This document shows positions 36,624 to 48,386 of a DNA stretch of 64,000 nucleotides, piece after piece (positions within the stretch are counted from its first letter, which is position 1; each line of letters starts with the position of its first letter). The notes beneath the pieces were generated by a model that was not told where the DNA came from, searched no databases, and saw only the letters and a program-made list of their open reading frames with translations. The stretch spans positions 62,001 through 126,000 of the forward strand of contig JASVEC010000008.1 in assembly GCA_030770535.1 (NCBI GenBank), given 5' to 3'. The position numbers and the translations under genes are program-made. The stretch comes from Batkoa obscura. Its lineage: Eukaryota; Entomophthoromycota; Entomophthoromycetes; Entomophthorales; Batkoaceae.

Positions 36624-37746
36624 TTATTTTTTGGAATAATCATAAAAACCTTTACCAGATTTACGACCAAGGTTACCTTCACTGACTAGTTTTTGGATCG
36701 TTTCGCTTGGGGTAATTAATTTATCCCCTTGTAAATGGGGGTTAGAATCATACCATTGTTTAGTAATAAATTGTAAAGTGTCTAATCCAACGTACTAAAA
36801 TAGTATAATGTTAATGCATTGTTATAAAGCCATTAATGTTATTATATTGGCTTATTATATTATTATATTATACTATAATTAATTACTTACGTCCATTAAT
36901 TCAAAAGGCCCCATTGGGTACCCTGCACCTAATTTCATACCGATATCAATATCTTCAATGGTAGCATCTCCTCTTTCATGTAATCTAACAGCTTCGAGCA
37001 TATAAGGTACAAGGAGACGGTTGACAATAAATCTAGTAGCAAAAACATTAAAGTTACTAAAATATACTAATATTAAATTGAACTTACCCAGGAGTATCTT
37101 TACATTGGATAGGGGTTTTACCAATAGCTTTACAGTAATTGGTAAGGTTTTGAATTACCTCTTTACTAGTGTTTTCACCCGAAATTACTTCGACTAATTT
37201 CATTTGTGGTACTGGATTAAAAAAATGTAAACCAGCAAACCTATCTTTTCTATTAACTAACTGAGAGATTTGATTGATTGGTAAAGAGGAAGTATTGGAA
37301 CAAAATATAGTATTTTGTGGACTATTTTCATCTAATAATTTAAATAATTTTTGTTTCACTTCTAAATTTTCAACAATAGCTTCAATAACTAAATCACTAT
37401 CTTTTAAGGAACTGGTCAAATCATTAGATACGCTGTAATTGGTACTCACTTTTTCGATAAATGCTTTTTGTTCCGACTCTTCAGTATACTTTTTTTTAGC
37501 TACTCTGGCCAAGGACCCACGAATTATTCCTTCTCCTTTCTTTAAGGCATCCGAGCTTTGATCTACCATAACCACTTTATAGCCACTTTGACTGGATACT
37601 TGTACAATACCACTGCCCATTAAACCAGCTCCAATTACAACGACTTTTTTAATGTCTTGAGTTTGGTTGCTTAAACAACGGAGTAACGTTTTAGTGAAAT
37701 TGGTTTTTAAACTTGGTTGAAGTTGAGTCTTAAGAGTAGGTAACAT
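36624..37746 (-). CDS. Mitochondrial short-chain 3-hydroxyacyl-CoA dehydrogenase
   Basis: Three exons: 37746-37088, 37032-36891 and 36794-36624, total 972 bases, 323 residues. The first ~30 residues ([20 protein letters not shown]) are Ser/Thr/Lys-rich without acids, a likely mitochondrial targeting peptide. [19 protein letters not shown] is the NAD-binding Rossmann loop (GxGxxG). [10 protein letters not shown] and the catalytic segment [18 protein letters not shown] (His of HFFNP) follow, then [23 protein letters not shown] and the C-terminal GLDTLQF. All match HADH, which oxidises L-3-hydroxyacyl-CoA in beta-oxidation; bacterial-type 3-hydroxybutyryl-CoA dehydrogenase is the close alternative. 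Length agrees with human HADH (about 314). The start codon lies 214 bases from that of the divergent RRM gene. Confidence 0.95.
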
Positions 37747-37960
37747 TTTGTTTTATAACTTGAAAAGTAAAGGTATAAAAAGATAATCAAAGTCAATTCC
37801 ATTTTTATAATTTATGGTATTTAATTCCTTAGTTAGATTTGAATTTTAGGTTATCTTATTTTCAGGTGACGTTGACGAGAAGAATTTGTTTGAATTTGTG
37901 AAATGAAGAATTTTGCAACTTTTTTTAAAGAAGCACTTTTTTCATTTTTTATTTTATTTT
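37747..37960. promoter_or_regulatory. Divergent promoter, HADH / RRM protein
   Basis: 214 bases separate the two ATG codons on opposite strands, so both promoters must lie here. I see no clear TATA box; T-runs precede the RRM start. Confidence 0.6.
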
Positions 37961-38345
37961 ATGTCGAAGTTATTCGTGGGTCGATTGAGTAAATATTTAT
38001 ACCAAGGTAAAGTTCAATAACAGCAACAGGAAACAATGAACTAATACGACTATGTAGAACCCAATCTATTAAAAGATTATTTTTCTCAATTTGGTGAAAT
38101 TGCTCATATCAAACCATTGGTAATTAAATTCCAATCCAAAAATTAACTATCAATTAATTTATTATTATTATTAGAAAAAATTTAACCCAAAAAGGAATCA
38201 ATATGGATATTATTGTTTTATAAGGTTTCATGAAAATGATATTGCTATCAAACATATATTAGAGTTTGAAAAACTTCATAAACACAATGTTTATGGAAAA
38301 CAAGTGGATGTTGCACTCAGTTTGGACAATGCTAAAAAGCAGTAG
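37961..38345 (+). CDS. Small single-RRM RNA-binding protein, 92 aa
   Basis: Three exons, 37961-38006, 38058-38119 and 38175-38345, total 279 bases. The protein is essentially one RRM: RNP2 is KLFVGRLS at residues 3-10, helix 1 is NLLKDYFSQFGEI, RNP1 is the variant YGYYCFIRF, and the domain ends VYGKQVDVALSL. The RNP1 position normally occupied by K/R-G-F-G/A-F is YGYYCF, so aromatic stacking positions are kept. The size resembles SLIRP or small mitochondrial and nuclear RRM proteins. The specific role is unknown. No targeting peptide is evident. It lies on the same strand as Ssr4, 290 bases upstream. Confidence 0.85.
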
Positions 38346-38635
38346 GTTGCATTCGAGTTGAAAGTTGGATTAATATCAATCAGTGTTTTTAATAGTGTTT
38401 TTTAAAAATCGAATAGTTTCGAATCTTCATTTATTTATTAACATTTAATAAACTAAAAATTAAGTTTAAACTATTATCTTTTATCTTTAATATTTTTGAT
38501 TTTTAATCCCTCAAAAATTGGTAAAAGTGAGCAAAGGTTTAACTTTTGCAATAAAAATATTCAAGAACCCAAGAAAACAAATTAAGATCTAGTTTTTTTT
38601 TAAAAAAAACTACTCAATATCAAAACCTTTAAAGC

Positions 38636-40275
38636 ATGAGTAACCCCCAAGTATTAAGAATGTATTTAGTAGCGGATATCAACTATCCAATAATCCGACA
38701 AAAAATGGTCTATCAAAGTGCTTGTGATACCTTAAATAAAGCTTCAGGTGTAGCTGAAAAATTGGCTTTTGCTTGGAAGGAACTTACTACTCCTAACGGT
38801 AACTTTTAACGATTATTATTGTAATCTAAAACAAATAATTAACCACTCTAGATGGTCAATGTTTCCTTATGTTTATGCCCGTTAATTTAAACCCTTCACC
38901 ACCGGATGGGTAAAAATTATTTATATTTGATTATTTTTAGTAACTAACCAAATTGTTGATTTAGTATCGAGTGGAGAGATCAAGAAAAACGTACTTCTAT
39001 TAATTTGCCAGATGGCAAGGTAAAAAATATTATTATTAATAGAATTAGCTTATTAAAACATTAATAAAGGAGTTACTTATATATGAAAAAAAAGAAGGTT
39101 GTTTACCAGGAAGAAATGATAGCAGTATGATACGCAGACGATTTGTTTTAGATAACAAAAAAGAAGTTCAATTACAATTGTTTCATTATTTATCCCATAA
39201 CTCGGACGGTAATTAATTTAATTCATTAAACCAAACTTTAGCATTTACTTAACATTTTAATTAGCTAGTACCAATTTTATGGACAAAGCAGCGATGTATC
39301 AAAGTTATAATCCCATGCTAGCAGCTAGAAATTTAAAACCTGGATCGAATTTAGCACCTATTATGCCCTATCAAAATAATCTTCAAAATGTACAACATTT
39401 GAAAAATAATTTATTAAAGGGAGGAGAAATTAAAAATAACCCGTATAAAATTAAAAGGAATAATTATTTATCAGATAGAATTTCTATGAATCCAATGGAT
39501 AATATGAATAAAATGGTAAGAGTTATTTTTTGATTCTAATGAGCTTTGGCTTATAAGTTTTTGCAGAATAGAAACCCTAATGATCCTGCTATGTCTCACG
39601 CTCAACAATTGGCTGCTATCCAACCTAATTTAAAGGTTATTTATGGAGGTGAATGGAAAATATTGTTCTTTTGTTTGTTTACTTAATTTATTTTAAATTA
39701 GATGACCTTGATTTAGTAAATATAAAAGATGTTGCTACTCAAAGATATAAAAGGAACCACGATATGGTAGCCGAAATATTTGACCCAATTCCATGTAGTC
39801 GAATTCAAAGTAAGATAGTTTAATAACTACAATAATAATCTTATGCTTATTAAATTTAAATAGAGGATATTAAAGAAATTAAACTACCAGCTGACAAGAC
39901 GAAATTAGATGAGTTTTTGGTAAGAAATTAATTAACCCAAAAGGAAGTAAAAGTAATTACTTTTTTTATTAGACAAAATATAAAAAAGATATTGAAGATA
40001 TTAAACGAGTTAAAAAAGAACATGATGAATCACAGACAAATTTATCTAACTTATTAAATAAGCAATTCAATGATCTCAAACATTGTACTCAAGCGGAGGT
40101 AAACCCAAATAACTAATATCGCTAATTAAATATTTGATTAAATTATTTTAGCTACTAAGTAAAAGTAAACATCAAATCGAAGCGATTTTTGGCCCACTTT
40201 CAGATCGTAGAATTCCTGTTAAGCTAGTTAATAATCCTGAACTACAAAATGATGATAATGTTAATATAATTGCAT

Positions 40276-40280
<5 letters not shown>
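38636..40280 (+). CDS. ssr4: SWI/SNF and RSC complex subunit Ssr4 (DUF1750 family)
   Basis: Ten exons: 38636-38798, 38852-38909, 38965-39019, 39070-39208, 39265-39515, 39567-39648, 39702-39809, 39864-39919, 39973-40098, 40152-40280; total 1167 bases, 388 residues. The N-terminal domain reads VLRMYLVADINYPIIRQ, then SACDTLNKASGVA, and FLMFMPVNLNPSPPDG, the pattern I know from fission-yeast Ssr4. A second conserved block is DVATQRYKRNHDMVAEIFDP (~260-280), shared across fungi. The C-terminal ~100 residues are coiled coil. Ssr4 is a fungal subunit of the nucleosome-remodelling complexes SWI/SNF and RSC and acts in the nucleus. Exon 4 uses an AAG acceptor (39067-39069). Sequence ends with a (TAA)n run just after the stop. 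Confidence 0.85.
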
Positions 40281-40308
<28 letters not shown>

Positions 40309-40649
40309 GAATAACATTTGCTATACTAAAAGTTGGTGCTTAACTAATAAACTTTACCTCTTCTGTCATGTAAAAATATCCAATTGAGTATTTCAACTGT
40401 TTGAAAAAAAATTAAATGAAATGTCTTTTCAACTTTCTTTTCTTTATTTACTTTTTAAATATTAAATTAAAAATATCTGATAAATCCTTTAACAAAAGAA
40501 TTTATTCCCATACGGTAAAGAATTATTGTTGAAAAAATCAGCCAGAAAAGTAATAACTTTAGATTAAAATATCCTAGTTAATATAAAGATGCCATTTTAG
40601 TTTTTTTATTTTATTTTTTATGCAATAAATTTGGACAATTTATTAATAA

Positions 40650-40679
40650 AATCTAAACAAAAAAACATCCCTGTATATT
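40650..40679 (+). mobile_element. MITE family A, 3'-end fragment
   Basis: Only the terminal ~30 bases remain, ending CATCCCTGTATAT. Confidence 0.5.
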
Positions 40680-41154
40680 AAATGCTTGAAATTGAAATTA
40701 AGATTAAATATAATAAAATAATTAAATATGTAAAATTTAAACACTTAGTTAGTTGCTTCTAACCATCGTTAATAAAAGCCTTAAAGCTAATCTTTATTTA
40801 TAATCATAATCCTACTCACGTTTCTATATAACTAATTTTAATTAAGCTTCGGTTTTAACTTTGATAATTATTAAACTGTAGAAGAATTCACTAATTTTAG
40901 ATTTTTTTGAAATAACAAAAGGATATCAACCAAAACAATAGATCGATAGTTTATTCACTTATCATTTTTACTACTGTTTCAACTAGTATTAATTAGTGTT
41001 GTTGCTTTTGTTACTGATACTGAAATTTGATATTGAATTTGAATATTAAAATTTTTAGTAAATCGTCATAAGTTAATAGAGCTAAGAATACTTTAGAATA
41101 AAAAGGATACTAGTTATATTACTAAACGCCATATTATCTAAAAACTATAATAAG

Positions 41155-41174
41155 CTGAGTTTAATTAAACTCAG
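41155..41174. repeat. Perfect 20-bp palindrome
   Basis: CTGAGTTTAATTAAACTCAG, exactly self-complementary. No neighbouring gene within 600 bases. Confidence 0.85.
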
Positions 41175-41238
41175 AAAGGTAAAGTTAAATAACCTTGATG
41201 TTAGTAGCCCTTCAGTATTTAACAAAAAACAATTAGAG

Positions 41239-41343
41239 AATGGTGGTGTTTTTTTGGCTTCATTACTTTTTCCATCTTTTAAGTGCTATTTGAGTGGAAA
41301 GGTTGTTAGTAAATTTCTTAAACATAAAAATACATCCCCAAAT
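41239..41343 (+). mobile_element. MITE family A copy 7
   Basis: Ends TGGTGGTGTTTTTTTGGC and ATACATCCCCA; core AAGTGCTATTTGAGTGG. Confidence 0.85.
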
Positions 41344-41563
41344 AGTGACCGTTTTATTAAAAATTAAGATAGTCCCTCTGCTTAGTCACAGTTCAAAGGT
41401 TGGCCATTATTAAGCCCAAAATATGGAAGTCTCTCGTTGTTTATGTACTTCCCGTTACCCAAAGACTGCATGTTGATATAATCCTCGAGGTGTTAAATTC
41501 TAATTCATAAATTCTATGAAACAAAGTCTACTACTTGTACTTCTGGTATACATAAGTTTTAGA

Positions 41564-41672
41564 ATATATGGGAATGTATTTTTTTGTTTAAGAAATTTAA
41601 TAACAACCTTTCCACTCAAATAGCACTTAAAAGATGGAAAAAGTAATGAAGACAAAAAAACACCACCATATC
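41564..41672 (-). mobile_element. MITE family A copy 8
   Basis: Inverted relative to copy 7. Ends ATATGGGAATGT and CACCACCATAT. Confidence 0.85.
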
Positions 41673-41718
41673 CACTTTTAATAAAATTGGGGAAATTTTA
41701 ATAAAAATTAAAAAACAC

Positions 41719-41820
41719 AATGTGGTTTTTTTTAATTTCATTTATTTTTATAATCTTTAAGTGCTATATATAGAGTGGAAAATTATTATTAAGATTCTTA
41801 AATAAGAATAAATTATATAA
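41719..41820 (+). mobile_element. MITE family A copy 9, degenerate
   Basis: Recognisable by AATCTTTAAGTGCTAT..GAGTGGAAAATTATT and AGATTCTTAAATAAG in the family order, with both ends eroded. It lies next to copy 8, so it is an older insertion. Confidence 0.55.
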
Positions 41821-41830
41821 AAAGATGGAA

Positions 41831-42834
41831 CTAAATAATTATATACAAAATTATATGAATAACCATTCTAACTAAAAATACTTGACTTGTCAATTGAATT
41901 AAATACTTACATTGTCTTTGAATAACAATATCATCTATTACCTTTCCAAATTTATAATTATATGCCAGTGATTTGTTACTTTTTGATGTAACCCACAATT
42001 TAGTAGCATATAATATTGGACAAAACTTGTTACTTAAAGTAGTAATACCAAACATACCAAGATTAATTAAATAAATAGCTACAATTCGATACCAATAACT
42101 AGGCTCGTAATGAGGTAGAAAAAATGGATGTTCATAAACTACAAATAGTGGACATAGTAAAAATATTCTCCCTAAGATTAACATTAACCTATAACTAAAT
42201 AATATAATTGAACAAATGAGCCCGTAATTAACATTATGGCATGGGTAATTTAAAAAGGGTTCAATCGTTGTTAAACTCAGTTCTTTTAATACAGCTTGTT
42301 CCAACTCTCTTAAAGCTTCTGGATGATTTTTAAAACATAATAAACCCATTACTTTACGTTTTAACTTTGAACCAATGTTGAGTAAATATTCGGAGTCTTT
42401 ATCAAAGAATAATAGTTTAAATTATTCAATATCGTAATGTAAATATAATAAAAAAGGCTCTTTAACAAGATCATAGATCGTTCCGTTTTTTATACATTGA
42501 TCTCTATCCATGGTATATTTATGATTCCTTTTTTGACATCAATTCCTTTGAGGGGACAGTATCGCTTTTGTTGCCTAGGTAGTAGTTCAAATAAAATTTG
42601 ATATTTGGTGTACCATTCCAAAAATTTGATACAATGTGGCAGCTTTAAAATGTGTTTTACATGGTGATAATATTCGTCAAAGGTGATTGTGCAGTCTGTT
42701 TGTCTCAATAAAATGGAACGTAATAGTTGACCATTTGGCGTATACATGTCATCTGGCGGATTGGGTTTAATAAATTGAATAATAAAATTATCAAATTTCA
42801 TGAAATGAAAAAAAATAACAGCTAATTCCATCAT
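41831..42834 (-). CDS. RGS-like membrane protein paralogue, possibly degenerate
   Basis: Two open blocks, 42834-42496 and 42349-41831, align with the N- and C-terminal halves of the protein at 44469-45446: EWYTKYQILFELLPRQQKR versus EWYTHYQEKFERL, and HPEALRELEQAVLKELSL versus HPEALRELEDEILKELSL. Between them, sequence homologous to the paralogue's linker still reads (SEYLLNIGSKLKRKV) but contains in-frame stops. A GT..AAG intron, 42495-42365, would remove both stops in frame and give a 290-residue protein. So either the gene is dying, or a former coding linker has become an intron. The C-terminal half has three or four membrane segments. No other family is suggested. Confidence 0.55.
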
Positions 42835-43322
42835 TTAGTTTAATTATATTATTTGAAATTTAATAAAATGTGTAAGTGTAAAAAATATTAATATTCTATT
42901 AAATAAAACTTCATGTGTGAAAATTTATGATTGAGAATCATTTATTTGGATTTTAGTATAATTGTTCGAGTTTAATTTAGTTTGAAAATAGACTGCTTGC
43001 ATTTAATAAGACTCAAATATTGAGACCGTGACTTCAGCTGTTGCAATCCTATTATGACCTAAATTGTGTTAATTATTAGAACCAATTATCGTCTTATAGA
43101 TTTTTTTAATGTCTAATCTTTAGGCTTAACCTGATTTTGTTTGAATTTTACTCTTAAATGAATAATTGATTAAGTCGTAAAAAAGCTACAACAGCTGCAC
43201 CCTCTGATAAAAAAAAGTATGCTAACTTGTGTATTAAAGTAATTCAATGTTTTAAAAACAGATGAAAAAGAATACTCTAAAATGAAAATATTAAATCTGA
43301 CTACTACTATTATTAATAATAT
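42835..43322. other. A+T-rich spacer
   Basis: Contains a 28-base block at 43035-43062 (CAGCTGTTGCAA..GACCTAA) that recurs, about three-quarters identical, at 50922-50949. No gene is seen. Confidence 0.4.
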
Positions 43323-43760
43323 GGCTTAGTTTAAAAGCTCGGTTCAACTTTGTTCAATTTAGATTTTTAGCAAAAATTGCAAATTAAGCATTAAGTGCTA
43401 CAAAAAAAAATTGTTTTTTGCTTAATTTTGTAACTCGTTAAAACGTTTTTCTATTCAGTATTTATTTAATCACTTGAATACCATGAGCGAGCTCTACTCG
43501 TACATAATTTTAAATCAAAATAGAATCATGATGAAATCTGCTCGCATAGTTTAAATCAAATTAGCCCTTTGAATGTTAAATTTAAAAAATGTGTTGATCT
43601 AATTAGCATAAAATAGCTTTGACGTCATGACCCACTTAAACACTAAAAATTTGAAGTTCGGTACTCAAAGAGTTAAAAAAGTTTCCAAAATTTACGCTAC
43701 ATAGTAAATAGACAAAAAAAACGAAATGGAAAATTACATCTTTATTTCAACTGAGCTTTT
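43323..43760. repeat. Dispersed repeat family B, copy 2, carrying an insertion
   Basis: The left part (43323-43469) matches 61768-61915 (GGTTCAACTTTGTTCAAT, TTTAGCAAAAATTGCAAAT, CAGTATTTATTTAA), and the right part (43673-43760) matches 61916-62000 (TTCCAAAATTTACGCTA, GACAAAAAA). The middle, 43470-43672, is absent from the copy at 61.8 kb. Confidence 0.7.
43470..43672. mobile_element. piggyBac-like (TTAA) nested MITE, ~203 bp
   Basis: Bounded by direct TTAA copies at 43466-43469 and 43673-43676, exactly where copy 3 of repeat B has a single uninterrupted site. The ends form short inverted repeats: CTTGAATACC on the left against GGTACTCAAAG on the right. It carries no coding capacity and is therefore non-autonomous. 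Confidence 0.6.
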
Positions 43761-44058
43761 AAACTTACTCGTATTTATTTAATAAACTAAGAAAAAATTA
43801 AATAACTAATTTAATACTTTAAGTTTGGATTAAATAAAATAAAAACTCCCTATTAAGGCTTTTAATTCGAACGATAAAGTCATGCGTAGGACAGCTTGTA
43901 GCTAGATGTCCTTCGTTGTTTTTAACTTGCTGTGAATTTCTTTAATATGATTTAAGGACCATGGCTTTTTTATATCACTAAATCTATATCAAATAAAGTT
44001 AACTACAAAGTATAAACAACAAAATACATTTGATTGCAAGATGTTCTACTAAAATAAG

Positions 44059-44163
44059 ATATGGGGATGTTTTTTTTGATTTCATTACTTTTTCCATCTT
44101 TTAAGCACTATTTGAGCGGAAAGATTATTAGTAAAATTCTTAAACAAAAATACATCCCCATAT
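44059..44163 (+). mobile_element. MITE family A copy 10
   Basis: Ends ATATGGGGATGT and ACATCCCCATAT are a perfect 12-base inverted repeat, the best-preserved termini in the window. Confidence 0.9.
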
Positions 44164-44468
44164 CTAACAATAAACCAGACACTAATCCAATTATATGTAT
44201 TATCGTATTAGCGATATTTTGACAATAACAAAATATGACTAAAATAAAACTATATTTACGAGTTTACATTATGAGAATAATTAATTGATATAAAATTATA
44301 ATATCAGTCTTAATAATATTGAAATAATGAGAAAAAATATTACAAAACGGTATAAATTTATAGTATTAAAAGTTTATTTATAAAGGAGATAATAATAAAT
44401 AGTAAATTATTTTAAATAATGTAAGATTAGAATATAAGATATGCTTAAAGGTATACTAATGACTTGTT

Positions 44469-45446
44469 TTAAATCATAAAAAATACGGTATTGATAATCA
44501 TTGAAACAACGAAAGACCCAAGGATTAATTTCAATAATAATTTCCATTGCATTCGAATCACAAGAGGATCTTCTACTTTACCAAAGATACGATTATATAA
44601 GATAGGGGTCTTATCTTGAGGTACCATTTTAATACGAGAAGCATACATTACTGGACAAATTCTCATATTTAAAAAAAATAAACCAAATAACCCCATGTTT
44701 AAGAAATACATAGGTATAATACGATACCAATAACTTGTATCATAATAAGATTTAAATAATCTATCTTCTCCATAAATACAATAGAATAAAACGAACATTA
44801 AAGCGATACCAATACAAAGAAAGAATATATGGTTGGATAATATAACAAAATAAGCACGCCCATAATTGACACTATAAACGGAATATTTTAAAAATCTATC
44901 TACTGAATTTAAACTTAATTCTTTTAAAATTTCATCTTCTAATTCACGTAAAGCTTCTGGATGAGTAGTTTGACTTAAATTAGTTAATACTTTTCTTTTA
45001 ATCAAAGAATTAATATTTAATCCATTTTCGGATTCATAATTTAAAAACTCCCTTTTAAAATATTCAATTTCATTAGTTAATGGCATTTGAGTTACATCTA
45101 CATCTGTACTTGAAGCGGAACTTGATTCACTAATTTCTTTTTTTTCAAAACTATATTGGACCGAATTATCTCCTACTTGAACAGTGGGAGGAAGAGGAAC
45201 CTTTTTCTTTTCACATAATGACAAGCGTTCAAATTTTTCTTGATAATGAGTATACCATTCTAAAAAATTGATATATTCGGGACTCTTTAATACATATTTT
45301 ACAAATCGTATATATTCTTCTAAAGTTATAGGCTCTTCCGTTTCTCGACGTAAAATCGCTTTTAACACATTTAATTTAGCTACCGCAAGGTCCCCACTGG
45401 GTGGGTTTTTAAAATAATTGAGTACTCCTTTAGTTGCTAATACCAT
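44469..45446 (-). CDS. RGS-domain-like multi-pass membrane protein, 325 aa
   Basis: Single exon. Residues ~25-75 (NVLKAILRRETEEPITLEEY, YVLKSPEYINFLEWYTHYQ, EKFERL) resemble the first helices of fungal RGS domains; residues ~165-200 (HPEALRELEDEILKELSLNS, RFLKYSV) resemble its last helices. Three or four hydrophobic segments follow between 205 and 325. An RGS-like cytosolic region plus membrane segments is a known layout in fungi (for example Rax1-like proteins), linking heterotrimeric G-protein signalling or polarity marking to membranes. Here the RGS core is split by a Ser-rich linker (~100-130), so GAP activity is uncertain. It is the intact member of a tandem pair with 41831-42834. Confidence 0.7.
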   Translation of the reverse strand: MVLATKGVLNYFKNPPSGDLAVAKLNVLKAILRRETEEPITLEEYIRFVKYVLKSPEYINFLEWYTHYQEKFERLSLCEKKKVPLPPTVQVGDNSVQYSFEKKEISESSSASSTDVDVTQMPLTNEIEYFKREFLNYESENGLNINSLIKRKVLTNLSQTTHPEALRELEDEILKELSLNSVDRFLKYSVYSVNYGRAYFVILSNHIFFLCIGIALMFVLFYCIYGEDRLFKSYYDTSYWYRIIPMYFLNMGLFGLFFLNMRICPVMYASRIKMVPQDKTPILYNRIFGKVEDPLVIRMQWKLLLKLILGSFVVSMIINTVFFMI

Positions 45447-46732
45447 AATTGATTTTTATTTTTGTTTTCAGTATTGACTTGACTCTTTATATACTTTCTT
45501 TATTATGTATTGAGACAAAAGTCGCCTTTAAAAAGTCAGTGCATGAAACAAATGGATTTGATTTTTATGCTCTATACAACTTTTATAGCTCTTTTATGAT
45601 TTGTTTAACTTTTTATTTAAGAAAAAAACTCTGCCTAAATTGACTAAAATTTATAAACCAGAGTTCAAAAAATCAATAATACTAATAAATTGTTTATAAA
45701 AATTACCGTTAAAATAGTCAATATGAGTTGCAATAGTTCCAATAGTTAGTAATAAAATCAAATTTGATTTATGCCATGAATCCGAAATATTCAAATCATT
45801 TAAATGCAATAAATTGCTTAATAAAGTTTTATTTTGTAAACAGAAGTAGTAAATGCCATACAATTTATCATAATGTATAATATACTCGTTGTAATCAGTA
45901 ATATAACAATAATAAAGTGCCATGTTAATTGTAGTTAACTTGATATATGATAAATGGGAATAAATGCTTTTACAATAATGGCATTTAAATTAATACACCA
46001 AATACCGAAACTGTTATTTGTATAAATTAATGCTAAAAAAATTTAAGAGGTTTTATTTTATTTATGAGTTTATGATTCATCCCATTTAAAATTTTAAATT
46101 ATTTAATATTGAAAGACTAAGCATAATGATTATATTAAAAAACTTATACTTTTATTGTCTGATATTCATTTATTTTATAGTTTAAACATTACCACGCGCT
46201 TATTATTGAAGTTAACCTTTGAAAAATATTTATTCTATTTAAGAGCAACTTTAAAACGAAAGTGAAATCGTATTTTATCAATTAACTTAATTTAAAATTA
46301 TTTCAAAATGAATTTAATACATTTTTTTACTAAAAGTTAATCAATAAAATAGAAAAAAAGCTTCATATACAAATAAATGGAGACTATAACTCTGCTATAC
46401 ATATATATAAAGATAGACGCCATCTATCAATAACTTAGCATAAAAACATAGAAACTTGGTATGTACTTATAGATTAATAATAATAAAACCAATAGTTATT
46501 AGTTGTATTTAACATGTGCTAAACCATTATTGAATTTCGAGTTAAATATTGGGCAAATCCATTTAATTTCAACTAAGTAAATTGGATTCAATTGCTGAAA
46601 AATGAGAAATTAAACAAATAGGGTTTAGGCTATAAATCAGAAAAATTTGATTGGTCACGTTTATTTTCTAAAGTGATTAAATTTAATTAAAAATAAATAA
46701 AATTAACTGTTTTTCAATAATTTCAATTCAAC
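45447..46732. other. A+T-rich intergenic region
   Basis: Promoters of the RGS-like gene (left) and the phosphatase (right). A 90-codon ATG frame on the minus strand at 45651-45923 lacks any recognisable feature; I do not call it. Confidence 0.4.
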
Positions 46733-47458
46733 ATGTTAAAATTAGAAACTGAACGATCAACAAGTACCAAGGCCAAAGATCAATGGAAACGATTATTAGA
46801 TAAAATTGGCATCTTACCTAACCCAATCTTCAAATTAAGTAAAGGCTTAAAACCTAAATTAGAAAAGAAATGGCTAGTATTAGATTTAGATGAAACATTA
46901 ATTCATTCAACGTCTAAAGGTTCTAAAAATTGTGATCATATGGTTGAAGTATTAATGGATAAACATGCAGCTCTCTATTATGTTTATAAAAGACCCCATG
47001 TAGAATATTTTTTAAATAAAGTGGGGGAATGGTATAAATTGGCTATATTTACTGCTTCAATGTCAGAATATGCTAACGCGGTAATCGACCTTTTAGACCC
47101 AGATCATAGTTTAATTAAAGTTCGATTATATAGAGAAGTAAGTAATTAATAATTCTTAATCTATAAAAAAAGAGAAATAGTAATCATAATAATTTATCCT
47201 ATTCTATAGTCTTGTATAGCACATGAAGATAAAGGATATATAAAAGATTTAAGTTTAATAGAATCGGATTTATCACAAGTATTATTAATTGATAATTCAC
47301 CAAGAGCATTTGAAAAACATCCTAATAATTCAGTTGTAATACAATCGTGGTATAATCAAGACGCTCATGATCAAGCTTTATTAGATTTATTACCCTTTTT
47401 AGATGCTTTAAGATTTACTAATGATGTACGTTCCATTTTATCGTTTAGAACTAATTGA
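46733..47458 (+). CDS. Nem1/CTDNEP1-like HAD protein phosphatase, 217 aa
   Basis: Two exons, 46733-47137 and 47210-47458. The catalytic motif is [14 protein letters not shown] (DxDxT nucleophile region, residues ~47-60). [20 protein letters not shown] and [19 protein letters not shown] are family motif 2, and [15 protein letters not shown] with [10 protein letters not shown] provide the closing acids. The end, [18 protein letters not shown], is the FCP/Nem1 signature. Nem1/Dullard enzymes dephosphorylate lipin (Pah1) at the ER and nuclear envelope. Unlike yeast Nem1, there is no clear N-terminal membrane segment here, so a soluble SCP- or Psr-type phosphatase is the alternative. The length is close to the bare catalytic domain. 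Confidence 0.88.
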
Positions 47459-48348
47459 AGTCAAGTATTTTATTTCAATATTTTATTTATGTTATATAAA
47501 TTATCTTTTTTATTATTAGTTCTATCTTTTAGTTCTACTTTTTATACTAAATTAAAAAATTAATAAATTTTTTAATGTATTCGCTTTAATTTTTGAGAAA
47601 AAGTAATTTGTTATTTAAAATATACTATTTAATAGTTCAATGGAGTACCTATTAAAAGCTAAAATAATAATCAAATAATAAAGTATAATATTTAGAATAA
47701 ATTAATAGAATTTAATTAAAATTAATTAAATGGAGTTAAAATATAATTGGTTAAAAAAATGAATTAATTAAAACTTTGAAAAAATCAAAAATTAATTAAT
47801 TTACTAGTTAAGACAGCTAATTAATAATAATTATAATAATTATAATATAATTACTTTAAGAAATCTTATAAATTGACTTTATTAATTTAGATTCTTATAT
47901 TTAAAAATATCTGTCACTGACTTGGGAATTTATTTTAATTAAAGCACCCGTTTAAAATAGATGCTGCTAAATTAATGTAGCAGAATTTTTTATTTTAATA
48001 AATATTAAAAAATTTTATATCAGAAACTCAGATTTTTTGTATTTTTAATAGTTTAATGTTATTGAAAAATAAATAATAAAAAACATTTTCTATTATATTT
48101 TTCTTAAGTAAAACTTTTTTATTTCTTTTTAAAAGCTTTTTTTTGAAAATTATATATATAAACATAATCTATTTAAATAAAAAGTAAATTTTTTATTTCT
48201 TAAAATTATATATTTTAACTTAATATTTAATATTTTTTAGTTATATAACTCTAAATCTGCTACTTAAAGTTATTTAAAATTAAAAATATTATGTTAATAT
48301 AAATTTTAATAATTATTTAAAAATACAAATAAAATTATTTAATTAAAA

Positions 48349-48386
48349 TAAGGGGATGTATTTTTTTGTTTAAGAATTTTACTGAT
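48349..48386 (-). mobile_element. MITE family A, end fragment
   Basis: AGGGGATGTATTTTTTTG followed by TTTAAGAATTTTACTG, then unrelated sequence. Confidence 0.6.

Larger units (their letters stand above)
40281..41238. other. Repeat-bearing spacer
   Basis: Begins with an (AAT)n run to ~40310. Contains a 3'-end fragment of MITE family A at 40650-40679 (AAACAAAAAAACATCC) and a perfect 20-base palindrome at 41155-41174. No gene is seen. Confidence 0.5.

Noticed and set aside
45651-45923. 90-codon ATG frame on the minus strand
   Set aside because: Tyr/Asn/Ile-rich text without a recognisable domain, signal or homologue in the window; not strong enough to call.
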